A DNA stretch of 46,429 nucleotides, from positions 1 to 46,429 of IMG/VR virus record IMGVR_UViG_3300008266_000205; one strand, written 5' to 3'. This DNA is from a virus. This document shows, one piece after another, positions 6,431 through 13,860 of this stretch (position 1 is the first letter of the stretch; each line of letters begins with the position of its first letter). A model generated the notes under the pieces. The model was not told where the DNA came from. It was given only the letters and a program-made list of their open reading frames with translations, and ran no database searches. Made by a program: the position numbers and the translations under genes.

Positions 6431-6832
6431 TTATATCATTTCGGTTAAAACATATTCGATTGCCACTTGGTAAGCATTTTCTGGTTTATTACCCCAAGGA
6501 TCATATTTTTGTCCTGTAATTCTTGAAACAGTAGATTGGTTATTAAAGTAAATGGATTTTGTTTCTGTATTAATAACAGGTCCAAACGTATTTGTAACAG
6601 AGTCCCTTGTCAAATAAATCCAAATGTTGTGAGTCTCAAATAACCACATTACTACTTCTGCGATGGTTGGTGCTGAACAAACTAAGTCTGAGTAAGGTTT
6701 TGTGTTGTAATTTATTTTCCAATTTTCATCACAATAGTATCCTCCCTTTTCATCATATCCAAGTTGTGTTGGTACATCAAACCCTTTTTCTTTTAGAAAC
6801 TTAGCTAATTCAAAATTTACTGGTGTCTTCAT
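6431..6832 (-). CDS. Paralog family A, copy 1 (133 aa)
   Basis: Shares its architecture with the genes at 6829-7242 and 8085-8468. The N-terminal KTPVNFELAKFLKEKGF corresponds to 'TPVSY.LA..LKEK.F'. The centre APTIAEVVMWLFETHNIWI is nearly identical in all three, and the end (AYQVAIEYVLTEMI) matches too. The part between centre and end differs in each. The family recurs in phages and prophages of Bacteroidota as a multi-copy accessory protein of unknown function. The TGQKYDPWGNKPENAY insert is specific to this copy. Confidence 0.8.
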   Translation of the reverse strand: MKTPVNFELAKFLKEKGFDVPTQLGYDEKGGYYCDENWKINYNTKPYSDLVCSAPTIAEVVMWLFETHNIWIYLTRDSVTNTFGPVINTETKSIYFNNQSTVSRITGQKYDPWGNKPENAYQVAIEYVLTEMI

Positions 6833-7242
6833 ATCAATTTCGTTAAAACGTATTCAATAGCAGCTTCATAAGCTTCTGTTGGTGCTTTAAATATGGCTAC
6901 ATCCATAGCATCACCATTAGTAAATGCTTGAAAACATTCCTCCCAAATCTCATCATCAACAGGTTGATTAGTCCATCTAAGTACTTCAATCCAAATACTA
7001 TGTTTCTCATACAACCACATTACTACATCTGCAGGGGTTGGTGCATAAATGAATACGTCTTGGTCTATATATTTGCGATCTAGTAGTACACCATCATAAC
7101 CACTTATATTATAGGCTTCATTTGGTTTCCAGTTAATTCCATAACCACTTGGTTTCTTTAAAAAGTATTTTAACATACAATACTTATTAAATCCTTTTTC
7201 TTTCAGCAACTTTGCTATCGAGTAACTTATTGGGGTGTTCAT
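6829..7242 (-). CDS. Paralog family A, copy 2 (137 aa)
   Basis: Second of three paralogs. It starts MNTPISYSIAKLLKEKGF, has the centre APTPADVVMWLYEKHSIWI, and ends APTEAYEAAIEYVLTKLI. Relative to copy 1 it has a longer variable part around residues 25-55 and another at 95-115. The stop/start overlap with both neighbours (ATGA) places it in one translational unit. Function unknown. Confidence 0.8.
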   Translation of the reverse strand: MNTPISYSIAKLLKEKGFNKYCMLKYFLKKPSGYGINWKPNEAYNISGYDGVLLDRKYIDQDVFIYAPTPADVVMWLYEKHSIWIEVLRWTNQPVDDEIWEECFQAFTNGDAMDVAIFKAPTEAYEAAIEYVLTKLI

Positions 7243-7490
7243 TTTGTTTCTTTTAGTTTATAAACTTCGATTTTTTCATATTCTGGGCATTTACCTTTAA
7301 CTTGTTTAATTAGTTTATCATTTTCACTAATCAGTAAAAAGACTATTAGAATCAATAAAAATGTAATAAAAAGCATTACAAATCCCCAAGCTGTTTTCAC
7401 ATTATTTTCTTCAGAGAACATAATACCAGCAAAACTTAAAATTGGTGATAATCCCAGAATAAGAATAAAAATAAGTTGCCCTGTTGTCAT
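7239..7490 (-). CDS. Small two-pass membrane protein, 83 aa
   Basis: Two hydrophobic helices at about residues 5-24 (QLIFILILGLSPILSFAG) and 33-54 (WGFVMLFITFLLILIVFLL). A charged cytoplasmic tail with KLIKQVKGKCPEYEKIEVY follows. Inserted between two members of paralog family A with 4-nt overlaps on both sides. Function unknown. The shape resembles a holin or an inner-membrane exclusion protein, but there is no lysis context here. Confidence 0.65.
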   Translation of the reverse strand: MTTGQLIFILILGLSPILSFAGIMFSEENNVKTAWGFVMLFITFLLILIVFLLISENDKLIKQVKGKCPEYEKIEVYKLKETK

Positions 7491-7891
7491 ACTTTATGTT
7501 TATTAAATGTTTCTTCAAATGTGTTTGTTATTGCTTGTTTAATCTTTAAATCTTCCACAATATAAGCAACTCTATTACTTACTATTTCTAAATCTTCATT
7601 ATTTTGCCATAATAAAGTTTCGGTATTCTCAGCAGCATTTTCAAGAGCTTGTTTGATTACATTTTGAGTGTATTCATTAAGTTCTTCATGTGTGAAGAAA
7701 TATCCTTCTTGTGGTTTAAGCCAGTGTTCAGGAAAACGTTTTATAAAATGAGTATCATTATTCCACCAAGTACTATCTCCACGTTGAAAAAAAGATGTTC
7801 CTTCTTCTTCTGTTTTGTAGAATCCAGTTTCTTCTGGCAATTCATCTTTTACATTTACAGGTAAAAAAACTGTTTGTTTTTGTGGTTTCAT
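7487..7891 (-). CDS. Conserved phage protein with DUF551-like N-terminus
   Basis: Residues 8-60 (VFLPVNVKDELPEETGFY, WWNNDTHFIKRFPEHWLKP) have the pattern of DUF551-like phage proteins: 'F.PV.VKDELPEE...Y.....W......VT.WL'. A second module follows at about residues 65-100 (FFTHEELNEYTQNVIKQAL), a short helix found alone or fused in other phage proteins. Such modular assembly is typical. Function unknown. Confidence 0.7.
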   Translation of the reverse strand: MKPQKQTVFLPVNVKDELPEETGFYKTEEEGTSFFQRGDSTWWNNDTHFIKRFPEHWLKPQEGYFFTHEELNEYTQNVIKQALENAAENTETLLWQNNEDLEIVSNRVAYIVEDLKIKQAITNTFEETFNKHKV

Positions 7892-7896
7892 ATTTG

Positions 7897-8088
7897 TTAG
7901 TTTAAATGGTCTCTATATGCTTCACAACCATCACATTCAAACTGATAAAGTGAATATTTTTCAGCAACTTTTTCACTTTTAGGTTGAGGGGTATAATGAA
8001 CACCACAAGAAGGGCAAGGTTTCATAGTTACCAAATGGGTATTTTTAGTTTTTGGAAAATATTCTTTCCAAGTAATTTGTTCTTTCAT
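7897..8088 (-). CDS. Small zinc-ribbon protein, 63 aa
   Basis: Contains MKPCPSCGVHY and, about 25 residues later, FECDGCEAYRDHL, giving two CxxC knuckles expected to bind one zinc ion. No DNA-binding or enzymatic domain is attached. Small zinc ribbons of this kind occur in many phages as nucleic-acid or protein adaptors; the actual partner is unknown. It overlaps the upstream gene of paralog family A by 4 nt. Confidence 0.7.
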   Translation of the reverse strand: MKEQITWKEYFPKTKNTHLVTMKPCPSCGVHYTPQPKSEKVAEKYSLYQFECDGCEAYRDHLN

Positions 8089-8468
8089 ATCAGATTTTCT
8101 AAAACGTAAGTGATTGCAGCTTCGTATGCTTCTGTTGGTGAGTTTGGAATAGTTCCTCCGATGTCGCTTTGAGTAGTTCCCTTTGGGCTTAATATATGGT
8201 AATTAAAATAATCATTTGACCACTTAACATCTACATCTTTAGTAACGCTAATCCAAATACCATGCTTCTCATACAACCACATTACTGTCTCTGAAATGGT
8301 TGGTGCTTGTATTGTTGTAGATAGCTTATAGTTAGCATTATATACACCGTCTTCATTATACCAGTTGAAAAGTAGTCCTAATTTCTTAGCCTCTTCAACT
8401 GTTTTTGGTTGAGGAAAGTCTTTCTCTTTCAACAACCTTGCTAACGGATAACTTACTGGTGTGTTCAT
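8085..8468 (-). CDS. Paralog family A, copy 3 (127 aa)
   Basis: First gene of the P2 operon. Same layout as copies 1 and 2: MNTPVSYPLARLLKEKDF, the centre QAPTISETVMWLYEKHGIW, and the end SPTEAYEAAITYVLENLI. The variable part holds HILSPKGTTQSDIGGT. Keeping the fixed ends and centre while the loops vary suggests binding to different partners. Function unknown. Confidence 0.8.
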   Translation of the reverse strand: MNTPVSYPLARLLKEKDFPQPKTVEEAKKLGLLFNWYNEDGVYNANYKLSTTIQAPTISETVMWLYEKHGIWISVTKDVDVKWSNDYFNYHILSPKGTTQSDIGGTIPNSPTEAYEAAITYVLENLI

Positions 8469-8490
8469 AACTTTTATTTCTTATTACATT

Positions 8491-8523
8491 GTAAATATAC
8501 GAAATGATTTTGTGAAGGCCAAA
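8491..8523 (-). promoter_or_regulatory. Promoter P2 with upstream box
   Basis: Minus strand: TTTGG (8519-8523), 19 bp, TATATTTAC (8491-8499). The upstream box TTCAGAAAAACGTCATA lies at about 8531-8547. The leader contains TGTAATAAG and ends AAAAGTTATG at the 8468 start. It drives the block down to 3953. Confidence 0.88.
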
Positions 8524-8574
8524 CTTTTGATATGACGTTTTTCTGAAATAAAAATGAATTTTTATCTGAGGGAA

Positions 8575-9180
8575 TTATTTGTTTAAATTTATTCCCAAAG
8601 TAAATCTAACAATAGGTTTTTGTATTGTATTTAGTTCAACATTTAACCCGGTTGAAATTATATTTTTACAATATGATAATCCAAAAATATAGTTGTTGTA
8701 TACGTGTTTATAAACGTTGTTATTTGACAATATCCAATAATACGGGGATTCATTGGTGCCATAAGATAACTTTTCTATAAGCAAATAATTTGATTGGTTT
8801 GTGGTTTTAACCAACAGTCCTGTCATAAAATAAGCACTAAATTTAGGTAAAAATTCATAACTTGCACCTATATTAGTGCTACTAATATTTACTTCATCAT
8901 AGTATGATGTGTGGGGAGTAAATCTATCTCCAAAATAGGGGGTTGATGTAGGTGCACACTGTTTTTTAAAACCTTTGGTTTCAAAAATATAATTGAAATT
9001 GTGATTTATTCCAACTTTTAATTTTGAATTAGTGTTAAACCATAGACCAATTCCATATGAGGATTGAGGAACATCAAAAAATCCTTTATTTCCTATGGGA
9101 GTTATAGTTTTGTTTATCCATAGGTGTTGACCCACTATTGTGTTGGGTATCAACAAACACAACCAAATTATTTTTTTCAC
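8575..9180 (-). CDS. Secreted, outer-membrane-barrel-like protein
   Basis: A 201-aa protein with an N-terminal signal peptide (KKIIWLCLLIPNTIVGQ, cleavage probable after VGQ). Alternating amphipathic strands follow, for example YGIGLWFNTNSKLKVGINH, NIGASYEFLPKFSAYFMTG and FGLSYCKNIISTGLNVEL. It ends in an aromatic/hydrophobic strand (IVRFTLGINLNK). The pattern fits an eight-strand-like outer-membrane beta-barrel of the kind common in Bacteroidota. The start codon is GTG at 9180, 3 bp past the -7 box of its own promoter, so the mRNA would be leaderless. It is the only gene of its transcription unit. A role in surface modification or exclusion is inference. Confidence 0.75.
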   Translation of the reverse strand: MKKIIWLCLLIPNTIVGQHLWINKTITPIGNKGFFDVPQSSYGIGLWFNTNSKLKVGINHNFNYIFETKGFKKQCAPTSTPYFGDRFTPHTSYYDEVNISSTNIGASYEFLPKFSAYFMTGLLVKTTNQSNYLLIEKLSYGTNESPYYWILSNNNVYKHVYNNYIFGLSYCKNIISTGLNVELNTIQKPIVRFTLGINLNK

Positions 9181-9183
9181 ATG

Positions 9184-9216
9184 GTAAATATACGAAAAAG
9201 GGATTGGATTTCCAAA
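9184..9216 (-). promoter_or_regulatory. Promoter P3, leaderless type
   Basis: Minus strand: TTTGG (9212-9216), 19 bp, TATATTTAC (9184-9192), then CAT and the GTG start at 9180. If transcription starts about 4 nt past the -7 box, the mRNA begins at the start codon. Two 23-bp direct repeats abut its upstream side. Confidence 0.85.
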
Positions 9217-9217
9217 T

Positions 9218-9263
9218 AAACTTTTAAGTTTGTCACAAATAAACTTTTAAGTTTGTTACAAAT
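9218..9263. repeat. Two tandem 23-bp repeats upstream of P3
   Basis: The unit occupies 9218-9240 and 9241-9263 and differs at one position (GTCAC versus GTTAC). Each contains AAACTT-TT-AAGTTT, a small inverted repeat. On the minus strand they run directly into the -33 box. They lie between the thymidylate synthase stop and promoter P3, so they could be an operator, an UP-like element, or a weak terminator for the upstream operon. Confidence 0.7.
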
Positions 9264-9269
9264 GAACGT

Positions 9270-11153
9270 TTAGTTGGATAATGGTAATTTAATTGTTGGA
9301 TGTGATTGGTAGTTTTCTAAAGTAAAGTCAGTATTGATATAAGTGAATATCCCCCCACCAACTCTCATTTGGTTATTTTCATTAATATTTAATTTAGGTA
9401 ACTCAAACGGTTCTCTTGTTAATTGTTCTTTGATTGGTTCAACATGGTTTAAATAAAGGTGTGTATCTCCTAAATTACCTATCAGTTCATCAGGAATCAT
9501 ATTTACTTCTTTGGCAATAATTTCAAGTAATAGTCCGTAAGATGCTATGTTGAATGGGAGACCTAAACCAGTATCTACTGAACGTTGATTCCACATTAAT
9601 GAGATTGCTCTGGTTGGGATATTTAATTCATTCATTCTACTCGTTAGAGCCAGCTCAAAATCTAAACCAATACCTTCATATTGTTCTTTATTTGATAAGG
9701 CTTTTTCATATTCTTCATCGCTTTTATTGACAAAGAATAGTCTTTCTTTAACACTCAACTCTCTTGTATAAACTTGAAATCCGTAGTGACAAGGTGGAAG
9801 AACCATTCCATCCAGTTCACCTACATTCCAAGCATTAACCATTAGTCGTCTTGAGTCTGGATTTGTTTTAAGGTCACGGATTAGGATTGATATTTGGTCT
9901 ACATAAAGTTGATATCTCCAAACATATTTAGATTCATCATAATTTAACCAATTAAAAACCCAACCATTATATGGTTTGGTTGAATTAGAATTGAGTCTAT
10001 AGGATATATACGTTGGTTTTAAATTATATTTAATAGCAAAATGTTTTTGACATATTTCAATTACTTCTTCCCCAGTATTTATATTTTTAGCTATGAATGG
10101 TTTATAATGTTTAAGAGTTACATTTTCATATTTAGGAAGAAAATAACAAGTATCTTTAGAATAACAATTAGAACCATAATAATCTTTATCTAAATCAAAT
10201 TCTTTCGGATTTAATACCCATTTATTAAAATTAGTTATAGTTTTTATGTCTTCTAAAAAATATTCAAAACATAGCCATCTACTATCAACAAATATACCTT
10301 TTTCTCCATAAAATTTATAAAAAGGGTTTGAATGTCTATAACACCTGGTTATCATGTTATACCATAAATCATAAGCTTGTTTATAATAATTAATATTTTT
10401 ATTTGGGTTTCCTAAAAAAGCTACATTTTCAATATAAGGTTTATATTGATTAACTACCTGTCCCCTTTTAATGTTAGGACGAGAAGCAATTTTAATATAA
10501 CCATTAGATAAAAATTGAACTAAATACTTAGAATTATTTCCTCCTTCTACTTTTTGTATAACAACATATTCTTCTTGGCTTTTATTACTGTAAAATTTCT
10601 TTCCTATAAAATTATCTTTTTCATCTTTTTCTATTTCCAATAAAGGAAAACTGATATTAAGTACTGATTCTTTCTTAATTTTTTTTTCTATCATTATTGG
10701 TTTGTATGTTTTCCATCTCCTCCATCCTGCACCATATATTTCCCCCAACTCACCCCACTTCTTAGCAAACTCATCATCTGTTTTTATCTGTTCAATAAAT
10801 TCTTCTTGAGTCATTCTTCTCACTTCAATATTACTACTTTCATATTGAAATGTTTTTTCAACATCAGGGTAGGCATTACAATAATTCTTATAAGAATCAC
10901 CATCCCAAATATGTACACCATTTTCAACCAAATACTTGATATTAGTATCACCTCTTAAAAACCAAAGTAACTCAGTTACAATTGACTTCCAATGCATTTT
11001 CTTGGTTGTGAGTAATGGAAAACCATCACTCATTTTATGTCTTATTTGTCTACCGAATACCGATATTGTACCACCATTTCTTGTTTCTTTTTTTGTACCA
11101 TTCTCTAAAATATCTTTTAGAAGGTTCTGGTAGTCTAAGTCTAATTTATTCAT
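9270..11153 (-). CDS. thyA: Thymidylate synthase with in-frame HNH endonuclease insertion
   Basis: Converts dUMP to dTMP using methylene-tetrahydrofolate. The N-terminal TS part (residues 1-151) has [34 protein letters not shown] and YGAGWRRW. The C-terminal part (about 413-627) has [16 protein letters not shown], the catalytic [11 protein letters not shown] (Cys455), [21 protein letters not shown] and GDTHLYLNH. Between them lie about 260 residues belonging to an HNH homing endonuclease, in frame on both sides with no stop codon. No intein motifs are visible: no N-terminal Cys/Ser block and no C-terminal HN. The fragment could be a tolerated insertion, or an intron with an in-frame ORF. The start is the ATG at 11153; the GTG at 11156 is less likely. 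Last gene of the P4 operon. Confidence 0.93.
   Translation of the reverse strand: MNKLDLDYQNLLKDILENGTKKETRNGGTISVFGRQIRHKMSDGFPLLTTKKMHWKSIVTELLWFLRGDTNIKYLVENGVHIWDGDSYKNYCNAYPDVEKTFQYESSNIEVRRMTQEEFIEQIKTDDEFAKKWGELGEIYGAGWRRWKTYKPIMIEKKIKKESVLNISFPLLEIEKDEKDNFIGKKFYSNKSQEEYVVIQKVEGGNNSKYLVQFLSNGYIKIASRPNIKRGQVVNQYKPYIENVAFLGNPNKNINYYKQAYDLWYNMITRCYRHSNPFYKFYGEKGIFVDSRWLCFEYFLEDIKTITNFNKWVLNPKEFDLDKDYYGSNCYSKDTCYFLPKYENVTLKHYKPFIAKNINTGEEVIEICQKHFAIKYNLKPTYISYRLNSNSTKPYNGWVFNWLNYDESKYVWRYQLYVDQISILIRDLKTNPDSRRLMVNAWNVGELDGMVLPPCHYGFQVYTRELSVKERLFFVNKSDEEYEKALSNKEQYEGIGLDFELALTSRMNELNIPTRAISLMWNQRSVDTGLGLPFNIASYGLLLEIIAKEVNMIPDELIGNLGDTHLYLNHVEPIKEQLTREPFELPKLNINENNQMRVGGGIFTYINTDFTLENYQSHPTIKLPLSN
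9918..10700 (-). mobile_element. HNH homing-endonuclease-like domain inside thyA
   Basis: The reading frame contains [20 protein letters not shown] and [16 protein letters not shown] (an N-terminal DNA-recognition module), [33 protein letters not shown], then [11 protein letters not shown] and [12 protein letters not shown]. It ends with GWVFNW after a NUMOD-like helix ([18 protein letters not shown]). This order is that of free-standing phage HNH endonucleases ('LDKDI...K...YSPETCVFVP..N'). The boundaries are estimated from where thymidylate synthase homology stops and resumes and could be off by some tens of bases. Confidence 0.8.
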
Positions 11154-11406
11154 CACTGTTTATTTTAATTTCTGTGTAGTATTTTGAATTTATTGGTTTA
11201 TTAGAGTACTTTTCGAATCGTTTTAAGTCTTTTGGTTTCCAAAAAAAGAATTTTATTTTTAACCAAAGGTTAATAAATTTATTGCTATGCCAAACAGTTG
11301 TGTTATTAATCTTTGTTGCAACTGTTTTTGTTACATACGGAGCATATATAATACCTGATTTTAATTTGTTTGGTGGTATGGGTGATATATTATCGAGTTT
11401 GTTCAT
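11146..11406 (-). CDS. Hypothetical protein, 86 aa
   Basis: Unknown. Starts [18 protein letters not shown], a proline-rich segment, and continues with [16 protein letters not shown] and a basic aromatic stretch ([18 protein letters not shown]). The ATG at 11406 overlaps the TGA of the tiny upstream gene. An in-frame ATG at 11418 also exists. Its MNKLD start matches the next gene upstream, suggesting a duplicated translation start region. Confidence 0.6.
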   Translation of the reverse strand: MNKLDNISPIPPNKLKSGIIYAPYVTKTVATKINNTTVWHSNKFINLWLKIKFFFWKPKDLKRFEKYSNKPINSKYYTEIKINSDE

Positions 11407-11519
11407 TTTTTCACCCATTTAATTTTAATTTTAGTAGCAATCCCTTCCCATTCACAGATACAGTAGTGAGTAGATGTTTCCCAACTAATCCATTCGTACT
11501 GTTTATCGAGTTTGTTCAT
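11403..11519 (-). CDS. Tiny protein, 38 aa
   Basis: Starts MNKLDKQYEWISWETSTH and ends KIKIKWVKK. It contains CIC (residues 20-22) and three Trp in 25 residues. The stop overlaps the next start as ATGA, and the start overlaps the upstream stop by 17 nt, so it fits the coupled operon. No function can be assigned. The alternative is non-coding spacer, but there is hardly any spacer elsewhere in this operon. Confidence 0.5.
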   Translation of the reverse strand: MNKLDKQYEWISWETSTHYCICEWEGIATKIKIKWVKK

Positions 11520-11799
11520 ATTGTTTAATTGTATCTTCCAATTGATAAAACATTTGTTTAATTCTCATACCTAATTCATATGGGTCGGAATGTTTTACCC
11601 CTTCCAATGTGATTATGTGATTGGCTCTAAACCATTGAGGTGTTTTTGATTGTTTTTCTTGTCCCCAAATATCTTTAGTTCTCCTAAAACCTACGTCGTG
11701 CATTGTAACTAAACAATCAAACCTAATTTCACAAACTCTTGTTGTATTAGCTTCAATTTCAGGTACAGGTTCTATTTCTATATTATTAATTTTGTTCAT
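11503..11799 (-). CDS. Hypothetical protein, 98 aa
   Basis: Unknown. Start chosen at the ATG 11799 (MNKINNIEIEPVPEIEANTT), whose bases overlap the upstream TGA. Followed by RVCEIRFDCLVTMHDVGFR, a polar loop with KSKTPQWFRANHIITLEGV, and a C-terminal coiled helix (RIKQMFYQLEDTIKQYEQ). The central sheet plus C-terminal helix suggests a small mixed fold. No motif. Confidence 0.65.
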   Translation of the reverse strand: MNKINNIEIEPVPEIEANTTRVCEIRFDCLVTMHDVGFRRTKDIWGQEKQSKTPQWFRANHIITLEGVKHSDPYELGMRIKQMFYQLEDTIKQYEQTR

Positions 11800-11906
11800 A
11801 TTAATCTTTTCCAAATAGTTATTACAGCTTTTGCCTGTGGTCCTTTAAATTTTGACCATCTATCAATCCAATGTTGAATTTCTTCTTTATCCAAGCACTT
11901 CACCAT
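11796..11906 (-). CDS. Tiny helical protein, 36 aa
   Basis: MVKCLDKEEIQHWIDRWSKF followed by AKAVITIWKRLI. The start lies 20 nt inside the 3' end of the P-loop gene, and its TGA overlaps the next ATG. The amphipathic helices (IQHWIDRW, VITIWKRLI) make it a plausible real product. It is too short for family assignment. Confidence 0.5.
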   Translation of the reverse strand: MVKCLDKEEIQHWIDRWSKFKGPQAKAVITIWKRLI

Positions 11907-12378
11907 GTTCAACGGCTTTTAAGTGTATTAATTCATTTTCCAAATTATCCAAAACCATATTAATGTGTTTGCAACCATCAGGAAGAAACCAAATTTCTCT
12001 CATCCAATTGTCCCAATTGTTGGATACCAATTCAATAAATTTTTCATCATTACCCCTATTTCTATATCTTTCAATAAATTCATCTTTTCTTCTACTATTA
12101 GGGTAGACCAAATAAAAGAATATACATTCATTTAAAAGAGCATCACGAACCTCTTTATGTGATGAAACAAATATAAATTCGTACTTACCAATATTTTCTT
12201 TAATGTGGTTTATATAATTTTTAGGAAACTCAGGGTTTCTAATTTTATTTCCTTCATTATCAATAACCCAACTAAAATTTGATGAATCACTATCCAATGT
12301 GGTTTCTTGATGTTTTTGATGATAGGTTGTTTTTCCTGTACCTGGAAATGCTGATATTATTTTTGTTCTGTATTTCAT
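11887..12378 (-). CDS. P-loop kinase-like NTPase, 163 aa
   Basis: The Walker A motif SAFPGTGKTTY is at residues 9-18, followed by LDSDSSNFSWV, a likely acidic Mg/nucleotide position. A central strand (YEFIFVSSHKEVRDALL) and LVYPNSRRKDEFIERYRNRG then resemble the LID/NMP region of small phage nucleotide or polynucleotide kinases. Proteins with this exact 'FPGTGKT ... LDSDSS.FSWV ... FVSSHK' order are common in large phages and usually annotated as ATPases or adenylate-kinase-like. Substrate is unknown. A nucleotide salvage role would fit the nearby thymidylate synthase. Confidence 0.8.
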   Translation of the reverse strand: MKYRTKIISAFPGTGKTTYHQKHQETTLDSDSSNFSWVIDNEGNKIRNPEFPKNYINHIKENIGKYEFIFVSSHKEVRDALLNECIFFYLVYPNSRRKDEFIERYRNRGNDEKFIELVSNNWDNWMREIWFLPDGCKHINMVLDNLENELIHLKAVEHGEVLG

Positions 12379-12698
12379 TATTCAATCTCTTTATATGTTA
12401 TTGATTTGGTTTTATATTGGTGGGCTTGTTCTAACAGATCCTTATGTGTTTCAATAACTTCGAGAGCATCTTGTTCACACCAACACTTGTAATCTGAGGT
12501 ACCAAATGGTCCTACATATTTTAATTGTTGTTCCTGTGTTCCCCAAATCATTAAAGAAGTTATATTAATGTCTTTCCAAATATTCGCATTTTTCTTAAAC
12601 CAACCTCCTATACATTTCTTAACTAACCTTTGCGGTATGTAGAGTTTTTCACCGTTATTTAATTCTTTAATTTTGATTCTATATTTGCAGTTACTCAT
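12378..12698 (-). CDS. Hypothetical protein, 106 aa
   Basis: A short beta-rich N-terminus (CKYRIKIKELNNGEKLYIPQ) is followed by GGWFKKNANIWKDI, YKCWCEQDALEVIETH and a charged tail. The order 'Y.I..........Y.P.......W......W...E.A...I..H' resembles a small phage family of unknown function. Its last base overlaps the first base of the kinase start codon by one position. Confidence 0.65.
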   Translation of the reverse strand: MSNCKYRIKIKELNNGEKLYIPQRLVKKCIGGWFKKNANIWKDINITSLMIWGTQEQQLKYVGPFGTSDYKCWCEQDALEVIETHKDLLEQAHQYKTKSITYKEIE

Positions 12699-12704
12699 AA
12701 CTTT

Positions 12705-12956
12705 CTATTGTTTGTTCATTGATTCTAATAAATTGTTCATCGCCCCCATAATTGTATCACCTACGCCATACAGGCAAGGGTCAACATTTTCTTTTAACCA
12801 TTCCTCTAATTGATAACTAACTTCTTCAGTATTTACCTCTTGAACAAATCCAGCATCTTCTTCAGCATTAAATACAACATACTTACCACCATATCTCATG
12901 GTAATTAAAGTTAATGGGTAAATGTCTTCCCATTCTTTATAAATTCTTTTACTCAT
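12705..12956 (-). CDS. Conserved hypothetical protein, 83 aa
   Basis: Layout: IYKEWEDIYPLTLITMRYGGK, then EEDAGFVQEV, then YQLEEWLKENVDPCLYGVGD and a final helix (TIMGAMNNLLESM). The conserved RYGGKYV and PCLYGVGDT patches mark a phage family I have seen in other Bacteroidota phages. Function unknown. The start region contains the AGTTATG context shared by many genes here. Confidence 0.7.
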   Translation of the reverse strand: MSKRIYKEWEDIYPLTLITMRYGGKYVVFNAEEDAGFVQEVNTEEVSYQLEEWLKENVDPCLYGVGDTIMGAMNNLLESMNKQ

Positions 12957-13311
12957 AACTTTCTATTGTTTCGTTGTTATATATTATTGTGATTAGTTTG
13001 GTTGGGATATTTTCCCAATCAATTTTAGTATCACTTCCTTTTAGTGCTTGATGTAAGTTATTCTTAAAGTATTGCATATCTCTAATTTCATTTCTTTCAT
13101 CATCACTCAACTCTTTTTCCTCAATCTTTAATCCCCACTTTTCAGAGAACTCAGGGTCTGTTTTACATTTATTGATGAACTCTTCTTGCGTTAATCTATA
13201 TCCCAATTCAGTCATTTTTTCCTTTGACATATTAGGTAAGATTTTAGCATCTTCAATTAAATAATTCTTATAAGCATCACCAACAATCTGATTGTATTTT
13301 TCGTTATTCAT
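12949..13311 (-). CDS. KYNQI/KWGL family protein, copy 1 (120 aa)
   Basis: Starts MNNEKYNQIVGDAYKNY (ATG 13311; the longer frame to 13329 overlaps the upstream gene further). The central LTQEEFINKCKTDPEFSEKWGLKI and IEEKELSDDERNEI blocks are followed by a variable part, ending PTKLITIIYNNETIESYE. The start and end are nearly the same, at DNA level too, as in the gene at 13557. The 'TQEEFI.K.KTD.EF..KWG' segment also resembles one in the thymidylate synthase N-terminal part, probably a shared structural motif. Function unknown. Confidence 0.75.
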   Translation of the reverse strand: MNNEKYNQIVGDAYKNYLIEDAKILPNMSKEKMTELGYRLTQEEFINKCKTDPEFSEKWGLKIEEKELSDDERNEIRDMQYFKNNLHQALKGSDTKIDWENIPTKLITIIYNNETIESYE

Positions 13312-13564
13312 AGTTTTTAATAATATCATCCAAAAACTCTTTCAAAAGATAATCAGGACAAGGTAAAATATCAAGTCGGTGAGCAATTTCTGTTAATCCA
13401 AATTCTTCATCCACCATTAATTCCTCTCTTAATGATTCGGCATCTTTCTTTGTTGGTTTATTCCAATATCCAACAAAGTGAAGTATATCCATCATATCAC
13501 CCTCTTGTGTTGGGTCAATTACAATTAAACCGTATTTAATTTCTTTTGGGTTTAAGTTATTCAT
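13304..13564 (-). CDS. Conserved phage protein, 86 aa
   Basis: Contains IKYGLIVIDPTQEGD, DILHFVGYWNKPTKKDA, LREELMVDEEFGLTEIAHRL and LPCPDYLLKEFLDDI. The order 'YGLIVIDP ... ILHFVGY ... L..EL..DEEFGL' is a recurring small phage family, function unknown. It separates the two complete copies of the KYNQI family, so the duplication probably involved this interval. Confidence 0.7.
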   Translation of the reverse strand: MNNLNPKEIKYGLIVIDPTQEGDMMDILHFVGYWNKPTKKDAESLREELMVDEEFGLTEIAHRLDILPCPDYLLKEFLDDIIKNYE

Positions 13565-13826
13565 AAATTTCTATTGTTTCGTTGTTGTATGTTATTGTGA
13601 TTAGTTTGGTTGGGTTTTGTTTGAATAGATTGAATATATTTAACTCATCATCGCTCAACTCTCTTTCCTCAATCTTCAATCCCCACTTTTCAGAGAACTT
13701 AGAATCGGTTTTACATTTGTCGATGAATTCTTGGTATGTGTTAGACTTAAACAATTTTCTAGCAGACTTCTCAGAATATTGTCGATACGCTTCCATCATA
13801 ATCTGATTGTATTTTTTGTTACTCAT
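13557..13826 (-). CDS. KYNQI/KWGL family protein, copy 2 (89 aa)
   Basis: MSNKKYNQIMMEAYRQYSEK from the ATG at 13826. It has the same centre as copy 1 (FIDKCKTDSKFSEKWGLKI, IEERELSDDELN) but a shorter variable part, and ends PTKLITITYNNETIEIYE. The last 50 bp and the first 25 bp are highly similar to copy 1. Function unknown. Tandem gene duplication with loss of part of the middle is the simplest explanation. Confidence 0.75.
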   Translation of the reverse strand: MSNKKYNQIMMEAYRQYSEKSARKLFKSNTYQEFIDKCKTDSKFSEKWGLKIEERELSDDELNIFNLFKQNPTKLITITYNNETIEIYE

Positions 13827-13860
13827 AAGCAATAATGTTTTGACAACCAAGTACCATTTT

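Noticed and set aside
9918-10700. Intein inside thymidylate synthase
   Set aside because: No Cys/Ser/Ala block at the N-terminal junction and no His-Asn before the C-terminal junction are visible; the content is an HNH endonuclease only.
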